From: DASRWT01 sp963748485
Lineage (GTDB): Bacteria > Methylomirabilota > Methylomirabilia > Rokubacteriales > CSP1-6
Length of the DNA stretch: 64,000 bases
Direction: 5' to 3'
Assembly: GCA_963748485.1 (NCBI GenBank)
Contig: CAVVJF010000009.1
Coordinates: forward strand, 868,001-932,000
The notes beneath the pieces were generated by a model. It was not told the DNA's origin and did not search any database. It was given only the letters and a program-made list of their open reading frames with translations. Position numbers and translations under genes: made by a program. Within the stretch, counting starts at the first letter, position 1. Each line of letters opens with the position of its first letter. Below are positions 34,015 through 47,677 of the stretch, one piece after another.

Positions 34015-34724
34015 CGGCCGGCACTCCGCGCATACATCAGCTCACTGGCTAGGCGCTCGCCTGCTCTCTCCAGCACGCTCACCAACTCCCGCCGGGCAAA
34101 TTCCGAGTCCTTCAAAAACGCCTCGACCGGAAACTGTTCCGGCGAGGTGACGTCCTGGTTCCCCTCCCACGCGATAACCCCCGTTCCCGACTGCGTCATA
34201 TGGCCGCGCACGTCCGCGAAGCCCGCGACAAAATCGGGATCGCCGCCGCGGACCCTGACAAGTCCCCACGCCGGCACCATCACGCGCACGACCGCCTCGT
34301 CCCGCAGCCGATCCTCGGCAGACTGCTCCCGCTCGAGCGTGCGAATCTCCTCGAACCAGCCGCTCGCTCGGAGCTTTCGGGCCATGGCTGCGGCGACGAC
34401 CGTCCGGGGCGAGATGCCATCGACGCTGCGCGCGATGGTGGCCGTCTGAGGGTAGGCGAGCGCCCAGTTGATGCCTTGATGAACCAGCTTAGCAAGGGGC
34501 CGCATCCAGGCTTTGGTCGGGTACCAGCCCAGGATTTCGTCGAACGTGCGCCCGGGCTCGGCGTTGTGCTCGACGACGGAAAGGGAACTCTCTCCTGAGA
34601 CAACAATGCCGAGCCGGCGTACCTCGTCGAACGGCCGAGCGCTCGGTCGCGGCGCAGCACCAGAGGCGCATCCCCAGAGCGACAACAACACGACGACGAG
34701 CACGCCAGAGCCCGCACGCCTCAC
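34011..34724 (-). CDS. Uncharacterised lipoprotein
   Basis: From GTG 34724 (overlapping the upstream stop as GTGA), 237 aa. Leader RRAGSGVLVVVLLSLWGCAS with lipobox Cys. The mature part includes RRLGIVVSGESSLSVVEHNAEP and MARKLRASGWFEEIRTLE, and RVMVPAWGLVRVRGGD, the general style of periplasmic lipoproteins that pair with YajG-like partners. I do not recognise the family. Confidence 0.65.
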   Translation of the reverse strand: MRRAGSGVLVVVLLSLWGCASGAAPRPSARPFDEVRRLGIVVSGESSLSVVEHNAEPGRTFDEILGWYPTKAWMRPLAKLVHQGINWALAYPQTATIARSVDGISPRTVVAAAMARKLRASGWFEEIRTLEREQSAEDRLRDEAVVRVMVPAWGLVRVRGGDPDFVAGFADVRGHMTQSGTGVIAWEGNQDVTSPEQFPVEAFLKDSEFARRELVSVLERAGERLASELMYARSAGR

Positions 34725-35092
34725 GACGGTTGTTCCGCGCCTTCGAAGAGCACCCGGTCCCACACGTCGTTCGGGATGTCCTTGGCCCAGCGGGCGAGGG
34801 TCTCGGGATTGCGAGCCTCCCGCACGTAGTAGTAAACGTTCCAGATCTGGATCTTCCAGAAGCCGTGCACGAGGGGGCTGTGCGGATCGCGCTCGGTGTC
34901 GGTGAAGGCGTGATGCTTGCGGTGTACCGCCACCCACTCCCGGCGATTCTGGCCGGTGGTGAACCAGAGCACGAAGCGGAAGACCCAGTCCGCGAATGGA
35001 TGCAGATTGAGCGCGCGGTGCGCGAGCCCGCGGTGCAGGTACACCGACGTCGCGATGACGGCGGCCTGCGTCACCAGGAGCGTGCCGATCAC
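34721..35092 (-). pseudogene. Fatty acid desaturase, N-terminal third
   Basis: 122 aa start like membrane acyl desaturases: a hydrophobic helix, then histidine boxes HRGLAHRAL (HxxxxH) and HRKHHAFTD (HxxHH), and WKIQIWNVYYYVREARNPE. A full enzyme has a third His box about 130 residues later, which is missing here; the frame ends at WDRVLFEGAEQPS and the lipoprotein gene starts within its stop. It cannot bind the complete diiron centre. Truncation is the simplest reading. Confidence 0.65.
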
Positions 35093-35734
35093 GTACAGGG
35101 CGGTTGAAGCATCAATGGCATTCGTTCCTTGCTGTCGTTGGGGGTGTCCGACTTACCTGCCCACGCGGCGTCCGGACTGGCGGCTAGTCTTCACACTTCC
35201 GCCGGACGCGCATTGGGCTACCTCCAAGTCTTCTCCCACGATCCCTTCGCCCTCCACCTCGGCGCGACCTTGCCGACTACGATTCCTCATGGCCCGAAAC
35301 GATTCCCGCAGGCGCCGACGGCGGTCCTTCCACGAGAGCACAGCCAGGGGATCCGGCGATGTCGCCTATCCAAGGCAACCTACGTCAACGCAAGATGTGT
35401 GCCGGAGAATAGAGCGACCGCCGCCGCTTCAACTGGGCGAGCGGAACGAGCGCTGTCGGAGGGAACGGCGCCAGGCACGCGCTTGAGCGAACGCCGAGAC
35501 AAACAGCAAGCCCGGAGCCGGCGGCACCAAGCGGTGCCTAGCTGCCGACCGGAGAGGGTCATTCGCCGGATGGGCTCGGGGCGGAGGCAGTCCACGCCGC
35601 AGTGATCGATAAGCTGCCCTGCCCGCTCGAGTCCATCCGGCACACTCTCGGGGTGCACGAGGGCCTCGGATCTATGGCGGCGGATCCGCGGGGTCGAACT
35701 CCGGCCTGAAGAGGTTTTGGCTGAACTACACCTC
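35093..35734. other. Gap without recognised gene
   Basis: Open frames on the plus strand (for example 35129-35605) are Arg/Ala-rich shadows without ribosome sites or family motifs. I see no RNA gene here. Confidence 0.4.
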
Positions 35735-35994
35735 AGCATCATTCCGCGCTATTTCTCGTGTCTTTTGGCCTTCCAGACCTGGGCGGGGTGGGTGAAATTT
35801 CCCGCCGACCAGGAAGCGCATCAGCAGGTTGCAGAGCTCTTGGGTCCTTCGACTTTGTCTTCGAGTGGCTCGCGGCCACCATTGAGAATTGCCAATCGGA
35901 GTTCCTCCAGCTACTGGCGTTTGTCGTGCTGCTGACTGAGCTAAGGGCGATGCTTCGGCGCATTGAAGAACGGCTCGCCAAGATCAAAGCATGA
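35735..35994 (+). pseudogene. DUF6766-like membrane protein remnant
   Basis: In one frame FQTWAGWVKFPADQEAHQQ and VAELLGPS, in the next FDFVFEWLAATIENCQSEFL, then QLLAFVVLLTELRAMLRRIEERL. NWQSEFLQL.AFVVL is a hallmark of DUF6766 membrane proteins, here with Cys for Trp and with a deletion before the C-terminal charged helix. At least one frameshift near 35850. Not functional. Confidence 0.55.
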
Positions 35995-36244
35995 CCTCCA
36001 AGGGGGAATCGTTACCGGGTCGCGGTTACCGGGCTGAGAGTATGCGTACTCTCTCGCTGCTTCAGCCGCACCTGGTCCGGCGCCGTTATTCACGCCAGGC
36101 TGGGAGCCAGGATGTCGGGACTTTCGCCGGGCGGTCATGGCGCGTTCGGCTCGCCGAGCGGGGGACCTGCCCCCGAAAAACCGGACCGTTTCGCAGTTGT
36201 GAAATCGCCTGAAGTGCGGTCCTCTCAGAGCGGGAGGGTCGTCG

Positions 36245-36360
36245 ATGAGTGGGACGCCTAACGGGCGAGGCCTTCGAGAAGGACAGACGCCGCGGCTATC
36301 GCTTCACCGGGCATGGCTCGTGGGAGCCGCTTCTGTCCGGGAAGGTCGTACCAACTGCGG
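36245..36360 (+). pseudogene. Serine recombinase tail remnant at the tRNA (copy 8)
   Basis: GTGGGACGCCTAACG, GAGGCCTTCG and GGCTATCGCTTCACCGGGCA match copy 4 at 7.3 kb and encode the YRFTGHGSWEP part of recombinase tails. The next 19 nt are the core at 36363-36381, which is part of the tRNA-Glu gene; the recombinase frame therefore reads VVTPAGFEPA through the antisense of the tRNA. Confidence 0.65.
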
Positions 36361-36439
36361 TGGTGACCCCGGCGGGATTCGAACCCGCGATCTCGACCTT
36401 GAAAGGGTCGCGTCCTTGGCCAGGCTAGACGACGGGGTC
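36361..36439 (-). tRNA. tRNA-Glu (TTC)
   Basis: Acceptor GACCCCG/CGGGGTC (7 bp), D stem GTCT/GGAC, anticodon stem CGACC/GGTCG with loop CTTTCAA (anticodon TTC), T arm GCGGG-TTCGAAT-CCCGC, discriminator A and encoded CCA. All arms pair well. Its 3' end is the attachment-like core that recurs in the recombinase scars to the left, and it marks the border between the island and the denser region on the right. Confidence 0.9.
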
Positions 36440-36491
36440 CCTGGGCGCGCCGCGCGGACGTGGACGACGCCCGCATCGTAGCACAGGCCGC

Positions 36492-37677
36492 TCAGGCCGC
36501 GGGTGGCCTCCACTGCCCCGCCCACGCGAGAAACTCCCCCGCCGCCATGGGCTTGGCGATGAAGTAGCCCTGGCCCTGCGCGCAGCCGAGCTCGCGCAGC
36601 AGCGTCCAGTCCGCGCCCGTTTCCACACCCTCCGCCACCGTCGTCAGCTTGAGCCGGCGGGCCATGTCCAGGCTGGATTCGATGATCGCGCGGTGCTGCG
36701 CGTTCGCGGCGCAGTTGGTGACGAACGATTGATCGAGCTTGAGCTCGGTGAACGGGATGCGCGCGAGCTGCTGCATGGACGAGTACCCGGTGCCGTAGTC
36801 ATCGATGGACAGGCCGAAGCCCTTCACCCGCAGGCGGGCGAGATTCTCCAGACAGCGGCCAATGTCAGTCATGGCCGCGGTCTCCGTGATCTCGAGGATC
36901 ATGCCTCGGCTGTCGAGGCCCTGGGCCCGGACGGCGCTGGTGATGCGATCGGCGAGCGTTGGATCGCTCAGTGAGGCGAGCGAAAGGTTCACCGACACCG
37001 TGAGCGCCTGGCCCGCCGCCTGCCAGGACGCGGCGACTGCCGCCGACTTCTCGAGCATCACCCAGGTGATGGCGTCGATCTCACCGGCCCCCTCGAGGGC
37101 GGGAACAAAGAGCCCCGGCGGCACGACGCCGCGCTCGGGGTGCCGCCACCGCACGAGGGCCTCCGCCCCGACCACCCGGCCGCTCGCGAGCTCTACCTTC
37201 GGCTGGAAGAAAGGCTCGAACTGGCCGGCGCTGAGGCCCGCCACCACCTCCTCGAGGGGGATTCTGGCCGCGGGAACGCCCGCCCGACTTGCGGCGGCCT
37301 GGGCCTCGTGGCGCGTGATCAGGTCGCGAAGCTTCTGCGGGGTCGCCGGCTTCTCGATGGCGCCGAGGAGGTTCATGCCATAGGCGGTCGTCATCGTCTC
37401 CACCGAGGCGATCAGATGCCGGTCCAGCGCGCTCGCGAGGATGACGGAGACCTGCGCGCCCATCTCGCCTACGTGGCGAATGAATTCCATGCCGTCCATC
37501 TCGGGCATGTCCAGGTCGCACACGATGATGTGCACCGGGCGGCCGGGGTCGCGGAACACCTCGAGGGCGGCGCGCCCGTCCGCGGCCTCGAGCACTTCGA
37601 GGGCACCCAGCGACGTGAGCATACGCACCAGCGTCCGGCGCTGAAACTCGTGGTCCTCGGCGACGAGGAACCGGATC

Positions 37678-37691
<14 letters not shown>
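36492..37691 (-). CDS. REC-EAL response regulator (c-di-GMP phosphodiesterase)
   Basis: 399 aa. Residues 1-125 are a receiver domain: acidic pair EDH near the start, phospho-acceptor D59 (VCDLDMPEMDG), Lys in EKPATP. Residues about 145-390 are an EAL domain: GAEALVRWRHPE (EAL), NLSLASL, EITETA, IDDYGTGYSS and LKLDQSF, so the metal and substrate residues appear present and c-di-GMP hydrolysis is likely. The gene starts 14 nt inside the end of the hybrid kinase gene, so the two are translated together and the kinase HPt domain probably feeds this receiver. Confidence 0.9.
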
Positions 37692-41764
<4,073 letters not shown>

Positions 41765-41956
41765 TCTGAGGGAAGCCGCCCCGCGCGCTCAATGGCCCAT
41801 TGGGCTTACGTCATCCCGCGCCTCTCGAATCGAAGGGCGGGCACGTCCGCGATCCTTGGGAATTGTAGGAGGGGTGACGGCAGGACAGTCTAACTGCTCG
41901 AAATCGCGCGGATTCTGGGCTGGCGTGGGCTTTGCTACTGATCCGGCAAAGGAGAC

Positions 41957-42298
41957 ATGGCGATGAAGCTCAGCCTGAACCTCAACGCGCCGGGACGGAT
42001 CACGCCGGGAGAAAAGCGACTCACGGATGGATACGGACGCAGCCGCGACATCGACCTGCCGTCCGCAAGCGCTCACGGCTACGAGCGCGTGCTCGTCCGG
42101 CATGCCTGGGTCCATGTGCCGACGGATTCGCCGGTTCGCTACTATGCGAACCCGCTCCGGCCGATGCATCGCATCCAGGTCTTCAACGACGTGTGGTCGC
42201 ACGCGCACTTCGACGGGCAATCGTGGCTGGTGACCGCGCGCACGCGGGGTAATGACCCCGCCTCGCTCGACGCCTACCTCACCCGCCTGTTCCGCTAG
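41957..42298 (+). CDS. Small hypothetical protein
   Basis: 113 aa behind AAAGGAGAC. Globular and mixed (LSLNLNAPGRITPGEKRLTDG, RVLVRHAWVHVPTDSPVRYY, HAHFDGQSWLVTARTRGND). No signal peptide, no membrane segment and no family recognised. It stands alone, divergent from the kinase gene, and is followed by a long hairpin. Confidence 0.6.
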   Translation: MAMKLSLNLNAPGRITPGEKRLTDGYGRSRDIDLPSASAHGYERVLVRHAWVHVPTDSPVRYYANPLRPMHRIQVFNDVWSHAHFDGQSWLVTARTRGNDPASLDAYLTRLFR

Positions 42299-42316
42299 GC
42301 CCGCGAGGGAAATAAT

Positions 42317-42365
42317 CCCTCTCACCCTGCCCTCTCCCCAAGGGGGGGAGGGCAGGGTGAGGGGG
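42317..42365. terminator. Long inverted repeat, bidirectional terminator
   Basis: CCCTCTCACCCTGCCCTC is answered by GAGGGCAGGGTGAGGGGG around a short G-rich centre, a stem of about 18 bp. It lies between convergent genes (stops at 42298 and 42375) and resembles extragenic CCCTCACCCT repeats that many GC-rich genomes share. Confidence 0.7.
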
Positions 42366-42374
42366 TTGCTGTTG

Positions 42375-43562
42375 CTAGTTGCAGGCCTCGAAGAGTCCCG
42401 CCGCCCCCTGGCCGCCGCCCACGCACATCGTGACCACGCCGTAGCGCGCCTTCCGCTTGAGCATCTCGTTGGCGAGCGTGCCCACCATCCGGGAACCCGT
42501 CATGCCGAACGGGTGGCCGATGGCGATGGAGCCGCCGTTGACGTTGAGCTTCGCGGGGTCGATGCCGAGGCGGTCGCGGCAGTAGAGCACCTGCACCGCG
42601 AAGGCCTCATTGAGCTCCCACACGTCGATATCCTGCACGGACAGCCCGTGGCGCTTGAGTAGCTTCGGCACCGCGAAGACGGGACCGATACCCATCTCGT
42701 CCGGATCGCAGCCGGTCACCGCGAAACCCCGGAAGATCAGCTTGGGGGTGACGCCGAGCGCCTTCGCCCGGTCCATGGACATGAGCAGGGTGGCGGAGGC
42801 GCCGTCGGAGAGCTGGGACGAGTTGCCCGCCGTCACCGTCCCCTGCCCGCTGGTCTTGTCGAACACCGGCGGCAGGGTCAGGAGCCCCTCGAGGGTAGTA
42901 TCGGCGCGATTGCACTCGTCCTTGTCGACGTAGAAGTCTTCCTTGCCGACGACCTCGCCGGTCTTCTTGTCGAGGACGCCGCGCACGACCTGCATGGGCG
43001 CTAGCTCCTCCTTGAAGAAGCCGTCCTGCTGGGCCCGCGCCGTGCGCCTCTGGCTCTCCAGCGAGTACTGGTCCTGCGCCTCGCGGCTCACCTTGTAACG
43101 CTTGGCCACTACCTCCGCGGTGTCGCCCATCACCATGTAGGTGCCCGGCCAGTGCTCCTTCACCCATGGGTTCGGGTCGCTGTCCCGCTTCATCATCGTG
43201 ATGCTCTCGACACCGCCGCCGATCGCCGCGTCCGCCCCGTCGTTCATGATGTGATGCGCGGCCATGGCGATGGCCTGGAGGCCCGACGAGCAGAAGCGGT
43301 TCACGGTGGTCCCGGCCACCGACGAGGCCAGGCCCGCGCGGAGCGCGGCGACGCGGGCGATGTTGTGGCCCTGGGAGCCGTGCGGCTGACCGCAGCCGAG
43401 GATGACGTCCTCGACCTCCTTGGGATCGAGGCGCGGTACCTTGCCCAAGGCGTCCTTGATACAGTGGGCCGCGAGATCGTCGGGGCGCGTCAGGTTGAAC
43501 GAGCCGCGGACCGACTTGGCAAGCGGGGTGCGCGAGCTGGAGACGATGACGGCTTCCCTCAT
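42375..43562 (-). CDS. Acetyl-CoA C-acyltransferase (thiolase)
   Basis: 395 aa. Catalytic Cys in NRFCSSGLQAIA, His in GHPFGMTGSR, and second Cys in CVGGGQGAAGLFE; ELNEAFAVQ and NVNGGSIAIGHP complete the thiolase II pattern. The enzyme cleaves or condenses acyl-CoA with acetyl-CoA in fatty-acid beta-oxidation or ketone-body metabolism. Start at ATG 43562 behind GAGAGGAG. Stand-alone gene: no hydratase/dehydrogenase partner is next to it. Confidence 0.92.
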   Translation of the reverse strand: MREAVIVSSSRTPLAKSVRGSFNLTRPDDLAAHCIKDALGKVPRLDPKEVEDVILGCGQPHGSQGHNIARVAALRAGLASSVAGTTVNRFCSSGLQAIAMAAHHIMNDGADAAIGGGVESITMMKRDSDPNPWVKEHWPGTYMVMGDTAEVVAKRYKVSREAQDQYSLESQRRTARAQQDGFFKEELAPMQVVRGVLDKKTGEVVGKEDFYVDKDECNRADTTLEGLLTLPPVFDKTSGQGTVTAGNSSQLSDGASATLLMSMDRAKALGVTPKLIFRGFAVTGCDPDEMGIGPVFAVPKLLKRHGLSVQDIDVWELNEAFAVQVLYCRDRLGIDPAKLNVNGGSIAIGHPFGMTGSRMVGTLANEMLKRKARYGVVTMCVGGGQGAAGLFEACN

Positions 43563-43778
43563 GGATGGCTCCTCTCTGGGCGGTGAACGGTCAGACGGAC
43601 CTTGCCCGGGAGTATACGCGATCCCGCGTTCCGGACGTCCCCGCCCCAAACGTGTTCAGCGGTTACGACAGATTCCGCCGCAGGTGACCGAAATTTGTAG
43701 CCTCCTGCCCCGATCCCCACGCCCTCCCCCCATGTAACCGCTTGAATTCCCATAAAAATGAGATTATCAGCCAGATGG

Positions 43779-43794
43779 TGGCACTGGGGTTGCT
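43779..43794 (+). promoter_or_regulatory. Sigma-54 (RpoN) promoter match
   Basis: TGGCAC-TGGGG-TTGCT is an exact match to the -24/-12 consensus TGGCAC-N5-TTGCW, 10 nt before the first ATG of the GGDEF-EAL gene. Transcription would start near 43805, which makes ATG 43816, with GGGGA before it, the better start. No enhancer-binding protein gene is seen nearby. Confidence 0.65.
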
Positions 43795-43815
43795 GCACTC
43801 GTTATGGGGAACCTG

Positions 43816-45798
43816 ATGGGCAATAACGACATTCGACGCGAAGTGGCCTTCGGCGGGCAGCGGGTGAGGCAGAAGATGATCCTGGCCCTGACGCTGTCCT
43901 CGGTCATTCCCCTCCTGATCCTCACGTATTGCTTCTACGCCTACCTCACGCCGCTCTTCGACGGGGGCAAGGCGGTCGGCGACGCCTTCGCGGTGCCCGT
44001 GCTGCTCCTGTTCACCGCGCTCCTGATGGCGGGCGGTGGGTACGTCGTCTACGACCTGGCCACCGCGCTCTCGCGGGCCGCCGCCATCGTCACCGACGCC
44101 AAGCCGGACGTCGCGCCGGTGATCGACCGGAGGGACGAGATCGGGACACTCGTAGTCTCGTTCTCGAAGATGATGGCCACCATCGAACAGCAGGCGCAAG
44201 AGATCAATCAGTTCCCGCAGAAGCTCGACCTGCTCACGCGGCAGGCGTTCCAGGATCCGCTCACCAGTCTGCCCAACCGCGCGCTCTTCATGGACCGCCT
44301 CGCCCACGCGCTTGCCCGCACCGAGCGGCGTCCGCAGCACGTGGCCGTGCTCTTCCTGGACATCGACCGGTTCAAGGTGATCAACGACAGCCTGGGCCAC
44401 GGCGTGGGCGATCAGGCGCTCGGCGAGCTGAGCCGGCGGCTGACCGAGTGCGTGCGGCCCGAGGACACCATCGCGCGACTGGGCGGCGACGAGTTCGCCA
44501 TCCTCCTGGAAGACCTCGACGACGCCGATGGCGCGACCGCGGTGGCGGAGCGGGTGGCCAAGGCCCTCGAGGCGCCCTTCGTGCTGGAGGGGCGCGAGGT
44601 CGTGGTGACCATGAGCGTGGGCGTGGCCCTGAACACCCGCCGGCCCATCGCACCCGACGAGCTGCTGCGCGACGCCGACCTCGCGATGTACCGTGCCAAG
44701 GGCAAGGGCAAGAATCGCTACGAGGTCTTCGACGCGGACACCGGGGCGCCGGCCATCCACCGCCTCGACCTTGAATTGGATCTGCGTAGTGCGGTCGCGC
44801 GCGACGAGTTCCGCCTGCACTATCAGCCGGTCGTGCAGCTCGAGACGGGACGGGTTACCGAGTTCGAGGCCCTGGTCCGCTGGCAGCACAAAGACCGCGG
44901 GCTCCTCGCTCCGGAGGCCTTCATCGGGCTCACCGAGGAAACCGGCCTGATCATCTCCATCGGCCAGTGGGTGCTCACGGAGGCGTGCCGGCAGGCGCGG
45001 CGGTGGCAGGAGCAGCGTCCGAGCGATCCGCCGCTTACCATCGGCATCAACCTCTCGGCGCGGCAGCTGCAGGACCCCGACCTCATCGGCCTCGTCTCGC
45101 GCGTGCTCGCCGACAGCGGGCTCGACCCGCGAAGCCTCAAGTTCGAGATCACCGAGAGCGTGGTCATGCAGGACGCCCCGTCCACCCTCGCCACGCTCCA
45201 CACCCTGCGCGAGCTGGGCATCCGCCTCGCCATCGACGATTTCGGCACCGGCTACTCGTCGCTGGGCTATCTCAAGCGCTTCCCCATCGACACGCTCAAG
45301 ATCGACCGCTCGTTCGTCGAGGGCATCGTGACCGATCCCGAGGACGCGGCGATCGTGCAGGCGGTGATCAGCGTGGCCAAGAGCCTGGGGCTCTCCGTCA
45401 CCGCCGAGGGAATCGAGACCGAGGCGCAGCTCCGCCGGCTGAAGGAGCTCGGCTGCGACCGCGGCCAGGGTTTCTACTTCGGCCAGCCCCTCGCCGCTGA
45501 GATCGCGTTCGAGTCGATCGACCGCCATCCCGCGATGGTGTCCCTACCGACGGTACTGCCGCACGTGGCGGAGGCCGCGCTGCCCGCCGCCCGCGTGGAG
45601 GCCCGCCCGCCGGTGCCGGCTCCGGCACCCGTTCCGGTTCCCGTCTCGGTGCCTGTCGCGGCGGCGGCCGACCCTGAGCCCGCTCCGGCCCCGGCGGCGA
45701 CTCCCGACGCACCCGCGGCACCTGGCGAGGACAAGCGGCTGCCCAGCGAGATCCTGCAGGAGCGCATCGCGCAGCTGCTGAACAGTCGTCGCCGCTAG
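43816..45798 (+). CDS. Membrane GGDEF-EAL protein (c-di-GMP turnover)
   Basis: About 660 aa. Two membrane helices (MILALTLSSVIPLLILTYCF; VPVLLLFTALLMAGGGYVV) with a linker, then GGDEF (DPLTSLPNRALF, LDIDRFKVINDSLGH, LGGDEF intact) and EAL (EFEALVRW, NLSARQL, IDDFGTGYSSLGYL, AEGIET), so both synthase and phosphodiesterase activity are possible. The last 100 residues are a Pro/Ala-rich tail ending in a short helix. I favour ATG 43816 from the sigma-54 promoter; 43804 is the alternative. Divergent from the thiolase. Confidence 0.9.
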   Translation: MGNNDIRREVAFGGQRVRQKMILALTLSSVIPLLILTYCFYAYLTPLFDGGKAVGDAFAVPVLLLFTALLMAGGGYVVYDLATALSRAAAIVTDAKPDVAPVIDRRDEIGTLVVSFSKMMATIEQQAQEINQFPQKLDLLTRQAFQDPLTSLPNRALFMDRLAHALARTERRPQHVAVLFLDIDRFKVINDSLGHGVGDQALGELSRRLTECVRPEDTIARLGGDEFAILLEDLDDADGATAVAERVAKALEAPFVLEGREVVVTMSVGVALNTRRPIAPDELLRDADLAMYRAKGKGKNRYEVFDADTGAPAIHRLDLELDLRSAVARDEFRLHYQPVVQLETGRVTEFEALVRWQHKDRGLLAPEAFIGLTEETGLIISIGQWVLTEACRQARRWQEQRPSDPPLTIGINLSARQLQDPDLIGLVSRVLADSGLDPRSLKFEITESVVMQDAPSTLATLHTLRELGIRLAIDDFGTGYSSLGYLKRFPIDTLKIDRSFVEGIVTDPEDAAIVQAVISVAKSLGLSVTAEGIETEAQLRRLKELGCDRGQGFYFGQPLAAEIAFESIDRHPAMVSLPTVLPHVAEAALPAARVEARPPVPAPAPVPVPVSVPVAAAADPEPAPAPAATPDAPAAPGEDKRLPSEILQERIAQLLNSRRR

Positions 45799-45841
45799 CC
45801 CTCCCCTTCCCCTGATTCCGTCCCGCGGTACACTCGGCCCC

Positions 45842-46519
45842 ATGTGCGGGCGCTACACGGAAACGGCCGCCTTCGAAGAGCTCGCCCGTCGGTTCGGTAT
45901 TGCCGTCGAGGAGGACGACAACGCGGCGATGATCGCGCGCTACAACGTCGCGCCCACCCAGCCCGTGCCCATCGTGGTGGTCGCCGACGGCCGGCGCCGC
46001 CTCGTCTCCGCCCACTGGGGCTTGCGTCCATTCTGGGCGCGCTCGGCTGGCCCCGCGCCGATCAACGCGCGCGCCGAGACCCTCGCCACGAGCGCGATGT
46101 TCCGCGACGCCCTCCGGCGCGGACGTTGCCTCATTCCCGCCGACGGCTTCTACGAGTGGCAGGCCGTCGCCGGACAGAAGCGCAAGCAGCCCTGGTACCT
46201 CCGGCTCCGCGGCGGCGGGCTCTTCGCCTTCGCCGGTCTCTTCACGCCGGCGCACGCGGACCGCGGCGAGCCCGCCACCTGCGCCATCGTCACCACCAAC
46301 TCCAACGCGCTCGCCGCTCCCCTTCACAACCGGATGCCGGTCATCCTCGACCCCGACGCGGAGGGGCGCTGGCTCGATCCGGAGGTGGTCGACGCCGGCG
46401 CCGTGCTGCCCCTGCTCCGTCCGTTTCCGGCCGAGCGCATGGAGGCCTACCCCGTCTCGACGCTCGTCTCCTCGTCGCAGAACGACGGGCCCGCCCTGGT
46501 CGTGCCGGCGCCGGCCTGA
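45842..46519 (+). CDS. SRAP domain protein (YedK/HMCES type)
   Basis: 225 aa. It starts MCGRY, where Cys2 is the catalytic residue that crosslinks to abasic sites in single-stranded DNA; NARAET, RRCLIPADGFYEW and HNRMPVIL are the other active-site blocks. It shields abasic sites during replication. Length and all key residues are normal. It lies 43 nt after the GGDEF-EAL gene. Confidence 0.92.
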   Translation: MCGRYTETAAFEELARRFGIAVEEDDNAAMIARYNVAPTQPVPIVVVADGRRRLVSAHWGLRPFWARSAGPAPINARAETLATSAMFRDALRRGRCLIPADGFYEWQAVAGQKRKQPWYLRLRGGGLFAFAGLFTPAHADRGEPATCAIVTTNSNALAAPLHNRMPVILDPDAEGRWLDPEVVDAGAVLPLLRPFPAERMEAYPVSTLVSSSQNDGPALVVPAPA

Positions 46520-46633
46520 GAGGGCGTCGGGCGCCTTTACAGAACGCGCACGAAGCTATCCGCGCGCCTCCAGGAAGCTCCTGCCGGCGCGGACTTACGC
46601 GCTGGCACGCGTCCTGCATCGGAGGTACCCCTC

Positions 46634-47632
46634 ATGGAGCGCTGCTCGATCATCGTGGACACGCGCGACCGCTTCTCGCCGCTCCGCGGCTGTCTGGAGC
46701 GGCTGCTCGAGTGCACCCCGGAGCCTCACGATCTCATCGTGGTGGGGGGCGGCGTGCCCGACCATCTGCGAGCGGACTGGCTGCGCCGCTTCGGCGAGCG
46801 CGCCCGCTTCATCTTCGAGCCGCGCTTCCTCAATCAGGCGCAGGCCCGCAACATCGGCATGCGCGCGGCCAAGACGCGGCTGGCCGTGCTCATCGACAAC
46901 GACGTGCTCGTCCGCCCCGGCTGGCTGCGCGCGCTCCTCGACTGCCAGCGCGAGACGGGCGCGGTGATGGTGGTGCCGGTCATCCTCGAGACGCCCACGT
47001 GCATCCACACCGCCGGCAACACCCTCTACCTCACGTACGTGAACGGGCGCCCCTACGCCCACAAGGAGCTCCGTCTCAACGGGATGCCCTATCACGAGGG
47101 CTCGAACCTCCAGCGCCAGCCCACCGACTACGGCGAGCTGCACTGCCAGCTCGTCGAGATCGAGCCCACCCTGCGCCTGAACGCCTACGACGAGAACATC
47201 CTCGAGGTCGGCGAGGTGGACTCCGGGCTCATCTGGGCGCGCGCCGGCCATTCGATGTGGCTCGAGCCCGCCTCGGTCGTGCACTACCAGATCGATGCGC
47301 CGATCGCGGCCGAGGACATCCGGCTCTTCGACTGGCGCTGGAACATGCGCGCGATCCTGGAAGGCTATCGCTACTTCGAACGGAAGTGGGGCTTCGACAT
47401 CACCGAGCAGGGCCGCTTTCAGAGCTTCCTCTTCAGCTACAACCGGAAGCTCGGGTTGTTTCCCCGCCTCTTCCCCTCCGCCGCGGCCCTGCGCATCGAG
47501 CGCGGCGCGAAGCGCTTGGCCCGTCTGGCGCGCGTCGGGCTTGCCCCGCTGCGCGCGCCGCGGTGGCTGGCCGCCAACCTCAAGGCGCGGTGGATCGGGT
47601 ACTACGACTGGGCCCGTCCCGCGTCGGATTGA
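46634..47632 (+). CDS. Family 2 glycosyltransferase
   Basis: 332 aa. CSIIVDTRDRFSPLRGCLERLLE is the nucleotide-sugar entry strand, ARNIGMRAAKTRLAVLIDNDVLVRPGW contains the metal-binding D.D motif (DND), typical of GT-A fold transferases. The C-terminal half is basic and probably membrane-associated without clear helices. Sugar and acceptor unknown. Ribosome site GGAGG 6 nt before the start. Confidence 0.8.
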   Translation: MERCSIIVDTRDRFSPLRGCLERLLECTPEPHDLIVVGGGVPDHLRADWLRRFGERARFIFEPRFLNQAQARNIGMRAAKTRLAVLIDNDVLVRPGWLRALLDCQRETGAVMVVPVILETPTCIHTAGNTLYLTYVNGRPYAHKELRLNGMPYHEGSNLQRQPTDYGELHCQLVEIEPTLRLNAYDENILEVGEVDSGLIWARAGHSMWLEPASVVHYQIDAPIAAEDIRLFDWRWNMRAILEGYRYFERKWGFDITEQGRFQSFLFSYNRKLGLFPRLFPSAAALRIERGAKRLARLARVGLAPLRAPRWLAANLKARWIGYYDWARPASD

Positions 47633-47677
47633 CGGGGGCGCGGGACCGAAGCGCCCGCGGCCCCCGTCCTCCCGCGG

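Noticed and set aside
35129..35605. 158-aa ORF on the plus strand
   Set aside because: Arg/Ala-rich composition typical of shadow frames, no ribosome site and no recognisable motif.
36258..36525. Short ORFs across the tRNA-Glu gene
   Set aside because: They are translations of tRNA sequence (AGFEPA-type phrases), a familiar artefact.
43663..45528. 621-aa ORF on the minus strand
   Set aside because: Shadow of the GGDEF-EAL gene, which has all motifs intact.
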